Shown: positions 7,325 to 15,039, numbered from the stretch's first letter. The stretch is 15,329 nt of DNA from Patescibacteria group bacterium UBA5194 (GCA_002412935.1 DHWA01000025.1:1-15329); one strand, 5' to 3'. The notes: generated by a model not told the origin, from the letters alone. A program made the numbers and translations.

Positions 7325-8411
7325 ATGTTCAAGAAACTCATTCTTGTAATACTTTTGGATTATTAGAGTATTTTAATCACTCTTCTAAACTTATTATTCA
7401 CTTGTTTACTAAATCAATTAAATCTTTTTCAAGTAATTGCATTCAATCTCTTGATGACATTTGTATTACAGAAGGAATTTGATGTAAATCATTTTCTCTT
7501 ATTAGATTTGATATAGCATTATTTTTAATAAGTATTTCTTTTGCCATAACTACTCAAGTTCAGTCATTTTTTTTAAGAAGTCTTTGAGAAAATATAGCAA
7601 TCAATGATTCTGCAAGCTGAAGTCTAATTTGGGTTTGTTCAGGTCCATCAAAACTATCTATTATTCTTGTTATACTTTGGTAAGCATTTCTAGTGTGTAG
7701 AGAAGAAAATACAAGATGTCATGTTTCAGCTAGAGTAAGTCACATTTCTATTTCTTCTTTTGTTCTCATTTCTCAAAAAAGTATAACTTGAGGATTTTGT
7801 CTCATTGCTCACATAAGAGCACTTGAATAATTTAATACGTCTCTTCATATTTCTTTTTGCTCAATAATGGATCTTTTATGTTCATGAATATATTCTATAG
7901 GGTCTTCTATAGTAATAATATGCCTATTATAGTTTTCATTTATATGGTTTACCATAGATGCCATAGTTGTTGATTTACCAGATCAAGTAGGTCATGTAAC
8001 CAATATTAATCATTGTCATAATTGGGTCATTTTTTTATAAATATCAGTCAATCATAAATTATCTAAGCTCGGTATATTTGAGCTTAATAATCTTAATACA
8101 ACCATATACTTTCTTGATTGAAATGAAATATTTCATCTGAACCTTCTTGAATTAAAGGAAAATGCAAAATCTAAATTCTTATCTCTTATAAGATCTTCAT
8201 GTTGTTTCTCAGTAATTAATGATTCAGCAAATTCAAGGGTATTAGTTTCAGTTAATATTTCAATTCATTCATTTATTCTCAAAATTTCTCCTCATATTTT
8301 AATTGCTGGATGAGATCAAACTGTTATATACATATCAGATCATTCATTATCAATCATAACTTGTAAAAGCATATCTTTTATTTTGTGTTCAGTTCTAATT
8401 ACAGTTTCCAT
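7323..8411 (-). CDS. pilT: PilT-type twitching motility ATPase
   Basis: This 362-aa protein is a hexameric ATPase of the PilT/type II secretion family, which powers retraction of type IV pili at the cytoplasmic side of the membrane. Visible motifs are Walker A GPTGSGKST (140-148), Asp box ITIEDPIEY (166-174), Walker B VILFGEMR (209-216) and His box TGHLVFSSLHT (230-240). The C-terminal AISNLIRE (299-306) followed by HQI corresponds to the PilT retraction motif AIRNLIRE. The length is typical of PilT rather than the longer PilB. The first two Walker A glycines are TGA codons. The Asp that usually follows GEMR is Thr here, and the AIR Arg is Ser. The start at 8411 directly abuts a T-tract. A pilus-retraction role is inferred; no other pilus genes are in the window. 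Confidence 0.93.
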
Positions 8412-8414
8412 AAA

Positions 8415-8465
8415 AAAAGTTAAGAAATAATTTAGTTACTATAATTAAACCATTTCTTAACTTTT
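8415..8465 (-). terminator. Terminator of the surface-protein gene, abutting the pilT start
   Basis: A perfect 14-bp stem (8452-8465 with 8415-8428) encloses a 23-nt loop. On the minus strand it is followed by seven T residues ending directly at the pilT ATG (8411). It has the form of an intrinsic terminator for the 8487-9401 gene. The loop contains TATAGT (8438-8443), a possible -10 box for pilT. A transcript starting there would lack the 5' arm and so escape termination. Confidence 0.75.
8438..8443 (-). promoter_or_regulatory. Possible pilT -10 element inside the hairpin loop
   Basis: TATAGT on the minus strand matches five of six -10 positions. The predicted start, about seven bases downstream, gives a leader of roughly 20 nt before the pilT ATG. 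The -35 region is weak (TTAAAA at 18 nt), so this is a tentative call that rests mainly on the parallel with the 11456-11483 promoter. Confidence 0.3.
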
Positions 8466-8486
8466 AAAGCAAATATATTAGTGATT

Positions 8487-9401
8487 TTAGTGAGAAAATT
8501 TTCTAGTCAAAAAATAAATACTATTTATAATTAATGTTAAAAACATTAATATCCAAGTTTCAGGTCCTGTATCTGGAGTTTCTTCTGCTGTAACAGCGAT
8601 ATTTTCTATGTTTCAAACACTTCCAGTTCAATTTTCAGTATTTCATAAATCTACATTTAAATTTTCTACTTGTCATGTTAAAGTTGCGGGTTTTATTATT
8701 TCGTTTATTATATTAGTTGGTTCAACAATATCAGTTTCTTCTACATATGTTTCATCTCATATAGTAAAATTGTATATAGATTCTGATAATAAATAATTAT
8801 TTCATAAATTATCTGCTAATGACATAAAAATTAAAATATAATCTTTATTATTTTCAATTAATGAAGCTGTTTTTAAAACTAGACTTCAATCAGATGACTT
8901 AGTTTCAGTAATACTTAAATCTTCTAATCATTTAAACTCAAATTCAGTTCAAACTATAGGAGCTTTAAAGTAAAGCTCAAGTGTTTTGCTGTCTTTTAAA
9001 ACAACATTTGTTATTCATTGAGCTTCAGTTGTTTCAGAAAGCATTTTCACATTTGATGTATTTTCAACAATAAAATCAGCACTTCATTCAATTCAAAAAA
9101 CAGAGAGAATATTGTATGTGCTTCAAACTTTTATTTCATCATTTAAAGATAAAATTATTTTATTATTCATATCAGTATCTTTAAGTACTTTATCTATAGA
9201 TAAGTCTTTAAATATCTTCATATCACCTGAATATGTTAAAGATGCTGGTATTGGAGAGTCAAAGTTTATTCTTAATGTATGATCTCATCATTTTACTATA
9301 TCTTTTATATTTAGGTTTGTATCAGTTGCATTTGTATATCAAAAAATACTTAAAGTAACAATAAAAAATACTATTTGAATAATTTTATTTTTGTTTTTCA
9401 T
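8487..9401 (-). CDS. Exported surface protein with LPXTG-like C-terminal anchor
   Basis: This 304-aa protein has a Sec signal peptide (Lys-rich residues 2-6, hydrophobic 7-20, likely cleavage after the A in GYTNA at 25). A long extracellular region is rich in Asp, Glu, Asn, Thr and Ser and probably beta-stranded. The C-terminus has the sorting-signal order: PDTGP at 276-280, hydrophobic segment about 282-298, then R300 K301 and FSH. This resembles an LPXTG or related cell-surface anchoring signal. No enzymatic motif is recognised, and a short Gly/Asn-rich linker precedes the signal. It lies upstream of pilT on the same strand with a hairpin between. The start ATG 9401 is 29 nt from a predicted transcription start. 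Function is unknown; adhesion or pilus-associated display is only a guess. Confidence 0.85.
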
Positions 9402-9436
9402 ATAAAATAAATTAATAAATTAAAAATTACATTATT

Positions 9437-9465
9437 ATTAAATCATATAATTAATAATATGTCAA
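9437..9465 (-). promoter_or_regulatory. Promoter of the surface-protein gene
   Basis: On the minus strand a perfect -35 TTGACA (9460-9465) is followed after 17 bp by TTTAAT (9437-9442), five of six matches to the -10 consensus. The predicted start is about 29 nt before the ATG at 9401. The leader has no Shine-Dalgarno sequence. Confidence 0.65.
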
Positions 9466-9473
9466 ATATTGGA

Positions 9474-9479
9474 TATAAT
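9474..9479 (+). promoter_or_regulatory. Possible -10 element for lepA
   Basis: A perfect TATAAT on the + strand lies in the divergent spacer, about 85 bp before the lepA ATG. The matching -35 region (TTAATA at 17 bp) is poor. It sits just beyond the opposite promoter's -35 box, so the two promoters would be back to back with their -35 regions close together or overlapping. Confidence 0.35.
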
Positions 9480-9545
9480 TTTTTGCACCAAATCTTTTTG
9501 AATTTTCATTTTTTTGTATAAAATAGCTGAAAAGTATTGAATATT

Positions 9546-9559
9546 TAATTGTTAATTAT
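9546..9559 (+). repeat. Heptamer pair before lepA
   Basis: One TAATTGT and one TAATTAT in tandem end four bases before the lepA ATG. It shows that the heptamer leaders are not confined to the ribosomal protein cluster. Confidence 0.5.
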
Positions 9560-9563
9560 AGTT

Positions 9564-11438
9564 ATGCACATATCTAAAATAAGAAATTTTTGAATTATAG
9601 CTCATATTGATCATGGGAAGTCCACTCTTGCTGATAGATTACTTGAGATAACAGGAACTATAAATAAAAGAGATATGAAATCTCAAACTCTTGATACAAT
9701 GGATTTGGAGCAAGAAAGAGGTATAACAATCAAGCTTACTCCTGTTAGGATGATGCGGAAATGATATGAATTAAATCTAATTGATACTCCAGGACATGTT
9801 GATTTTCAGTATGAAGTTTCAAGAACTCTAGCTTCAGTAGAGTGAGCTATACTTATAGTTGATGCAACTCAATGAATTGAAGCTCAAACTCTTTCAAATG
9901 TATATATGGCGATGGAGCATAATCTAGATATTATTCCTGTTATTAATAAGATAGATTTACCTGCTTCAGATGTAGAAAAGGTTTCTGAAGAGATTGTTAA
10001 TTTACTTTGATGTAAAAAAGAAGATATAATTCCAGTTTCAGCGAAAACTGGTCAAAATGTAGAAACTGTACTAGAGGCAATAATAAATAAAATAAATGAA
10101 CCTATAGTATTTGAAAAAGAAAATCAAAACGAAAATTCTGAACTAAAAGCACTTGTTTTTGATAGTCAGTATGATCCATATAGATGAGTAGTGAGTTATG
10201 TGAAAGTATTTAGTTGAGAAATCAAAAAATGAGATACTCTTCATTTTTTAAATACTCATAAAAAAATAGAAGCACTTGATGTATGATATTTTTCACCAAA
10301 ATATGTTTCTGCACCAAAGATAGAAAATTGATCTGTTTGATATGTTGTAACTTGATTAAAATCAATTAGAGATGCAAAAGTATGAGATACTTTATGGAAA
10401 CCAAAAAATGTAGAATGACCAAAAGATAAACCAGAAAATGCAAAGGCTATAGAATGATTTAAAAAAGTTGTTCCATTTATATATGCTTGAGTTTTTCCAA
10501 TAAATAGTGATGAATATCCTCAATTTGTTGATGCTATTGAAAAATTAATGTTAAATGACTCTGCTTTAACTATAGAACCAGAAGTTAGTCCTGCCCTATG
10601 ACATGGATATAGATGCTGATTTTTATGATTATTACATCTTGATATAGTAAAAGAGAGACTTGATAGAGATTTTAATATGGATGTAATTATTACTTCACCT
10701 CAAGTTACTTATAAAATTAAATTACCTTGAGATAAAACTCAGGAATATTCTAGATTTAATCCAGAATTGGTTGATAATGGTACTTTCACCTATATTTATA
10801 TATCTAATCCTGAAGATTTACCAAGGAGAGAATTATATCAATGTATGGAAGAACCAATTGCTAAGTGTGAGCTTATAACACCAAGCGAATACATTTGAAA
10901 TTTAATGAAATTAGCAAAGGAAAGGAGATGAATATTTGTTAATCAAACATATATTGATAAATCAAGAGTGTTAATTACTTATGAGCTTCCTATGGCTGAA
11001 CTTATAGGAGATTTTTATGACGAACTAAAAAGTTTATCAAGTTGATATGCAAGTTTAAATTATGAATTTTTAAAATACAAAGAAGATGATTTAGTAAAAC
11101 TTGATGTGGTATTGGCTTGAGAAAAAGTAGATGCTCTTAGTTTCTTTTGTCATAGATCACAAGCTAGTTTTATAGGATGAAAAATAACAAAGAAACTTAA
11201 AGAAGTAGTTCCTAGAGCCTTATTTGCTATAGCTATACAAGTTGCTGTTGGTTGAAAAGTTGTAGCCCGTGAAGATATAAGTGCTATGAGAAAAGATGTA
11301 ACAGCTAAACTTTACGGGTGAGATATAACTCGTAAGAGAAAATTATTAGATAAACAAAAAGAATGAAAGAAAAAAATGAAACAATTTGGTAAGGTAAGCT
11401 TGCCTAGTGAAGCTTTTATAAACTTATTGAAGAAATAA
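9564..11438 (+). CDS. lepA: Elongation factor 4 (LepA GTPase)
   Basis: This 624-aa translational GTPase is EF4/LepA, which acts on the ribosome in back-translocation or subunit biogenesis. The G domain shows AHIDHGKST (13-21), RGIT (52-55), DTPGHVDF (74-81), NKID (128-131) and SAK (159-161). Domain II begins around DPYRGVVSYVKV (204-215). LepA-specific parts are PALGHGYRCGFLGLLHLDI (343-361) and the C-terminal domain with SGYASLNYEF, VDALSFFCHR, and GGDITRKRKLLDKQKEGKKKMKQFGKVSLPSEAF. This C-terminal domain separates it from EF-G. It is slightly longer than E. coli LepA, with a small insertion near 283-297. It contains the window's only in-frame CGG codon (residue 65, at 9756-9758), where an aromatic residue is plausible. 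It is divergent from the surface-protein gene. Confidence 0.98.
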
Positions 11439-11455
11439 GTCTTGAATAGTATAAC

Positions 11456-11483
11456 TTGACAATAAACAATATTATTATATATT
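11456..11483 (+). promoter_or_regulatory. Promoter of the 11512 gene, overlapping the lepA terminator
   Basis: A perfect TTGACA (11456-11461) is followed after 16 bp by TATATT (11478-11483); TATTAT at 18 bp is an alternative -10. The predicted start, near 11490, lies inside the left arm of the terminator hairpin at 11486-11507. Transcripts from here would carry a leader of about 22 nt and could not form the full hairpin. Confidence 0.6.
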
Positions 11484-11485
11484 AT

Positions 11486-11511
11486 AAACAACTAATAATA
11501 GTTGTTTTTTT
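11486..11511 (+). terminator. lepA terminator abutting the next start codon
   Basis: A perfect 9-bp stem AAACAACTA/TAGTTGTTT (11486-11494 with 11499-11507) with an ATAA loop runs into a seven-T tract (11505-11511). It is immediately followed by ATG 11512. The form is that of an intrinsic terminator for lepA, nested with the downstream gene's promoter. Confidence 0.75.
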
Positions 11512-12657
11512 ATGTTAAATTTTTTAAATAATAGAGTTAACCAAAAAGAAAGATTAAATGATAATAAGTTAATTGATATTCAAATATTAGCTATTTTAAA
11601 TGACTCTATAAAAAAAATAAATCAGATTTTAGATAATAAAAATTGAGAACAAAAAAAGTTAAAATATTCTCAAACAAAAGAACTTGAATCTGAAATAACA
11701 AGATTAATCAAAATTTGAAGAGATTTATTTTTAAAATCAAAGACCAAAGAAGAAAAAGAAAATATTATAGAGCAGGTTTTGTTGTCTTTAGATTATTTAT
11801 TTGCAAGTGTAAAAGTAAAAAGAGTATTTGTTAGATACCCAAATATAAAATCAGAAGAGTTTTTAAAAGAAAAACCAGAAAGTCAGATTATGAGACTTAT
11901 GATTCCAATTGAATATGATATCAGGAATTTAGAATCTGTTTCTTGATGAAATTGTTATAATTTTGGTATAGGATTTTATTATAAATTATTAAAAGAAATA
12001 ATTTGAGATGATGAGGATATTAAAATAAAATTCCATATAGATAATAATGATTATCATTGAATTTTTTCAATAAATGATAAATTTATTATTGATTCTCATT
12101 TTAAACAGTTTTCTATTAAAACTTGAAAAGAACAAAAAAACACAAATTTTTACAAAACAAATATTGATGAAAATATATGAGAATTATTAGATAAATTATG
12201 AGTTTTTAAGAATTTTGATAGTGTTGAAGATTTATTAGAATTTACTAAGACTTTGCCAAGTATAAAAACTTCTAATCTCCTAATTTGATGAAAAAAATAT
12301 TTAAGAGTTGTTGTATCAAGAAATAATAATAAATTATTAGTTTTAATGTTAAAAAAAATAGGATGAAAGCTTATTTATTGTACTATAGATAAAAATAATT
12401 CTAAAACATGATCTATAAGTATTGAGGACATAGAAGATTCAATTATAAAAAGTATTTCAAGATCAGAAAATGATATAGAATTGTTAAAAAAAATATTTCC
12501 AAAATTAGATAAACATGTTTTGAAAGAAATATTTGATTGAATTTATTATATAAAAGATATGAAATTTAAAACTTTACCATGATTTTTAGTTAGGATTTTA
12601 GAAAATGAAAATATTCGTTTTTTTGTAAAAAAAATATATAACAGCATAAAAAAATAA
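11512..12657 (+). CDS. Predicted Cys-His-Asp enzyme-like protein (NAT/transglutaminase-like core)
   Basis: This 381-aa protein is not assignable to a named family by eye. Residues 1-100 are helical, charged and probably coiled-coil. A candidate catalytic core follows: SGGNCYNFGIGFYYKLL (144-160) with C148 at the start of a helix, then YHGIFSIN (181-188) with H182, then KFIIDSHF (190-197) with D194. The spacing and pattern (GGxC, H-x-x-hydrophobic strand, Ile/Val-Asp) resemble the Cys-His-Asp triad of arylamine N-acetyltransferases and transglutaminase-like proteins. The C-terminal 180 residues (about 200-381) show no motif I know. There is no signal peptide or membrane segment, so it is probably cytoplasmic. 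It has its own promoter and ends 6 bp from the convergent membrane gene. The coding call is secure and the fold call is inference. Confidence 0.75.
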
Positions 12658-12663
12658 CTATTA

Positions 12664-13314
12664 CTATACATTTTTCAAATCATTTTTATCTAAAACAAAA
12701 GAATATTTTATCATCCAAACTATACCATTTATAGCATCATAAATAGCTAAAAATGGTATTTTTATTACTAAAATTATTAGATTAATAAACCAAATTACAC
12801 TTAAAATAAGAGTATATACAATGATATGAATAAACTCAAAAAAAGATCTTTTAAATAAAAATTTTCTGGTTTTAGATGGTAGATAATATAATATTCTATT
12901 TTTATAGATTAATATCTTATAATTTATATTTAAAAACAAATATAATCTTTTAATAAGTATAACAAATTTTTCTTTTAACTTTAAAATTAATATTATTTCA
13001 TACCTAAAAAAATTATTATTTTCTTCTAGATTTTTTCATTCTTTATATAAAAAATAGATATAAAAAAGAACTAAAATTCAGAAAAAATCAGCAAATAAAT
13101 CAAGAATTTCTGGATTTCAAAATCAAAATAGATCAATTATTTCTTTTATAATTCATATAGCAAAAACATCTCTTAAAGAAAAAGAAAGTTGAATTAAAAA
13201 TCATTTTCTTTTTAAAAGTATTTTTCTAATTAAGAAGAATACAAATAATAATAAAATACTTATAATTAAATGTTTTTGTTTATCTGTTGCTAAAAAAAAG
13301 TTTAAAAATGTCAT
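12664..13314 (-). CDS. VanZ-like/YfiM-like multi-pass membrane protein (tentative)
   Basis: This 216-aa membrane protein has hydrophobic segments near residues 16-30, 48-57, 72-90, 106-128 and 160-195. The first half carries a spaced polar pattern inside membrane segments: DKQKH (11-15), KEIID (57-61) and DLFADFFG (72-79). The order D-K-x-x-H, K-E-x-x-D, D-x-x-x-D-x-x-G recalls VanZ-like and YfiM/DUF2279-type proteins, in which these residues form a conserved intramembrane cluster. The second half is basic with two more hydrophobic stretches and no recognised motif. Three or four TGA codons fall at plausible glycines. It is transcribed from a divergent promoter shared with the 13476 gene. ATG 13314 is used because it precedes the DKQKH segment; no Shine-Dalgarno sequence is present. 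Family membership is uncertain. Confidence 0.7.
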
Positions 13315-13379
13315 AAAAAATAATTTATAATATTGAAATTAGTATAAATTTAACATAATATGATAAAAAAATCAATTTT

Positions 13380-13407
13380 ATTAAAATAATAAAACAAAGA
13401 ATGTCAA
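13380..13407 (-). promoter_or_regulatory. Promoter of the 13314 membrane-protein gene
   Basis: On the minus strand TTGACA (13402-13407) is followed after 16 bp by TTTAAT (13380-13385). The predicted start is near 13373, giving a leader of about 59 nt. The -35 box is one arm of the 13396-13424 inverted repeat. Confidence 0.55.
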
Positions 13408-13424
13408 TTTTTTTGACATTCTTT
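13396..13424. repeat. Perfect 12-bp inverted repeat holding two divergent -35 boxes
   Basis: AAAGAATGTCAA (13396-13407) and TTGACATTCTTT (13413-13424) are exact reverse complements around five T residues. Each arm contains a perfect TTGACA directed outward. It lies between divergent genes, so it is not an ordinary terminator; it is a candidate operator or shared promoter core. Confidence 0.8.
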
Positions 13425-13440
13425 AATATATTTTTATAAT
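13413..13440 (+). promoter_or_regulatory. Consensus promoter of the 13476 gene
   Basis: Perfect TTGACA (13413-13418), 16-bp spacer, perfect TATAAT (13435-13440). The predicted start is near 13447, with a leader of about 29 nt to ATG 13476. This is the best promoter match in the window. Confidence 0.7.
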
Positions 13441-13475
13441 GAAAGAAATTTAATTATTTTATTATTTCAATAAAT

Positions 13476-14426
13476 ATGAGAAAAAAACATTCAGCTTTTT
13501 TGTTTAATAATTTATATAGTGAACAGAAAAGATTAAAAGAAGAATTCTGAGCAGGAAATAGAGTTAATTTAATAAAAACATATAGCAAAGTCTATGAGTG
13601 AGCAGAAGAGATAAATAAGATTTTAAATAGAATTTTATTATCAAATGATAAACAAGAATTAATCAAAAAATTTGTTGATGGGATTCCTGATAAGGATTCT
13701 GATTATAATTTTGTACAAGATTTATTATCTGATGAAGAAAAATCTGAATTAGAAACATATGCATGATTAGCAAAAGATTATATGGAAGTAATAAAATCTA
13801 GTTTAAAACAGCTTTTAATGCTTAATGATGAGAAAAAAGTTATAGATTATATTTGGTCAAAAGATGAAATTTGGAATTTAGAAAATCCTATAGTAAATTC
13901 ACTCAAAAATTGGATTCTTTCAAGTGAAAAAACGCAACAGTGGTTCATAAATAGTGAAAGTAAAATAAAACCAATAATAAATAATTGAAAAATTTATGTT
14001 TACTTTTTTTGAAATGTAATTGATTCAGAAGATTATTGAGAAGGGTATATTTATAACTTACCGAGTAAACAAGATTTACCAAGAATAGTTAATTTTGAAC
14101 TGATTTTAAATCTACTTCCTGATAATATAAAATCTAAAATCAGTTTTTTTACAGAGGTATTAGGATTACCCAATCAAGGTTTTCATTATTATAAGGATAC
14201 AGATATTTGAAAAGAATGTATTTATTGAGAGTTAGATGATGTTTGATGTTATTATAGTGAAGACTGAGAAGGTAAATTAAAATCATTTTATATTAGTAAA
14301 AGTATGGTAGGAGTTACAAATTGTGATTCTGTAGATGGTTATATACATACTCGTAAAATTCGTACTTTTTTAAATACAAAGCAATATTTCCTTGAAGAAA
14401 ATCCTACAAATCTATCTCAAACCTAA
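13476..14426 (+). CDS. Hypothetical protein, 316 aa
   Basis: I do not recognise this protein. It is 316 aa, charged, without signal peptide or membrane segments, so it is probably cytoplasmic. The N-terminal half (about 1-150) is mostly helical, with long Lys/Glu/Leu runs, and includes the track LLSDEEKSELETYAGLAKDY. The second half is richer in Tyr, Gly and Asp and looks mixed alpha/beta: GKIYVYFFGNVIDSEDYGEGYIYNLP (about 170-195) and a segment with three Cys around ECIYGEL, GCYYSEDGEGK and TNCDSVDG. The N-terminal pattern FLFNNLYSEQKRL is loosely similar to FLNNRVNQKERL in the 11512 protein. It has a consensus promoter, and its last 23 bp overlap the convergent SDR gene. At least ten TGA codons are needed to read it through. 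Confidence 0.8.
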
Positions 14427-15006
14427 GCTCTTTTCCCAAAATTACATTTTCAACAACAGAAACAATTTCTTCGGATTTTATTGGTTTTACATTTTCAGGT
14501 AAAATAATTTTATCTTTATGAAAATCAGTATCTACAATTTTAGGATTAATTATGTATACTTTTTTTCACTCTTCTTTAAGTCATCAGGCAAATCACCTCA
14601 ATCCAAATTTACTTGCTAGATAGACACTGCCATGTTTCATAAATTTCTTTGAGGCTATAGATCATAAAAATATTATTTTTGTATCTTTATTAATATTATG
14701 TTCAAGGCATTTAAGTAATCTGATAGGAGAGAGTAAATTTAAGTTTATAATTTCTTCATAATTTTCTAATTTTTGTTCAAAAAATTCACCGTAGTATCAA
14801 ACTCAAGCATTAAATATTATTACATCAAAAATAATATCTCAAAAATCTAATTGTTCTATTTTTTCTTTTTTTGTTAAATCACACTGGAAAAAGTTATCAT
14901 CTTTTGAAGGATTTTTAGAAACTTTGAAAATGGTATGTTTATTTTCTAAGCTTTCTTTGATAGCTTTTCAGATTCATTTATTTGATCAGGTGATTAAGAT
15001 ATTCAT
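14404..15006 (-). CDS. Short-chain dehydrogenase/reductase (SDR) family protein
   Basis: This 200-aa protein has the classical SDR layout for NAD(P)-dependent oxidation or reduction of a small substrate. Visible are the Rossmann cofactor motif TGSNKGIG (6-13, TGxxxGxG), a CDLT strand end (about 42-45), FNAG (NNAG equivalent, about 65-68), the catalytic Ser in GSIAS, the YLASK motif (YxxxK), and NPKIVDTDF corresponding to the PG.v.T region. It is shorter than typical 240-250-aa SDRs, losing mostly the C-terminal substrate-binding part. Glycines of the cofactor loop are TGA codons. The Lys in TGSNKGIG would suit NADP(H), but this is inference. The 3' end overlaps the 13476 gene tail-to-tail. 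The substrate is unknown. Confidence 0.92.
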
Positions 15007-15039
15007 GGGATTTTGATTAGTTAGTAGTAGTTAGTTTTT

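Noticed and set aside
7325..7366. Small + strand ORF (13 codons) starting just after the secY terminator T-tract
   Set aside because: It lies antisense to the pilT 3' end, is very short, and the ATG after the T-tract is explained by the pilT sequence.
8608..8796. Plus-strand 62-aa ORF
   Set aside because: It is antisense to the surface-protein gene and has no promoter or motif of its own.
13396..13424. Inverted repeat as an intrinsic terminator
   Set aside because: It lies between divergent genes with no transcript ending there, and is not followed by a T-tract in either direction; the promoter/operator reading fits better.
1..15006. UGA=Trp (code 4, mycoplasma-like) as an alternative explanation for the internal TGA codons
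   Set aside because: TGA aligns to invariant glycines, while conserved Trp (uS3 KTWKSSWF, uS14 C-terminus) is TGG.
7323..15006. Frameshifted or decayed genes (pseudogenes) in the region where only fragments show under the standard code
   Set aside because: All frames become intact under code 25; no frameshift is needed in any gene.
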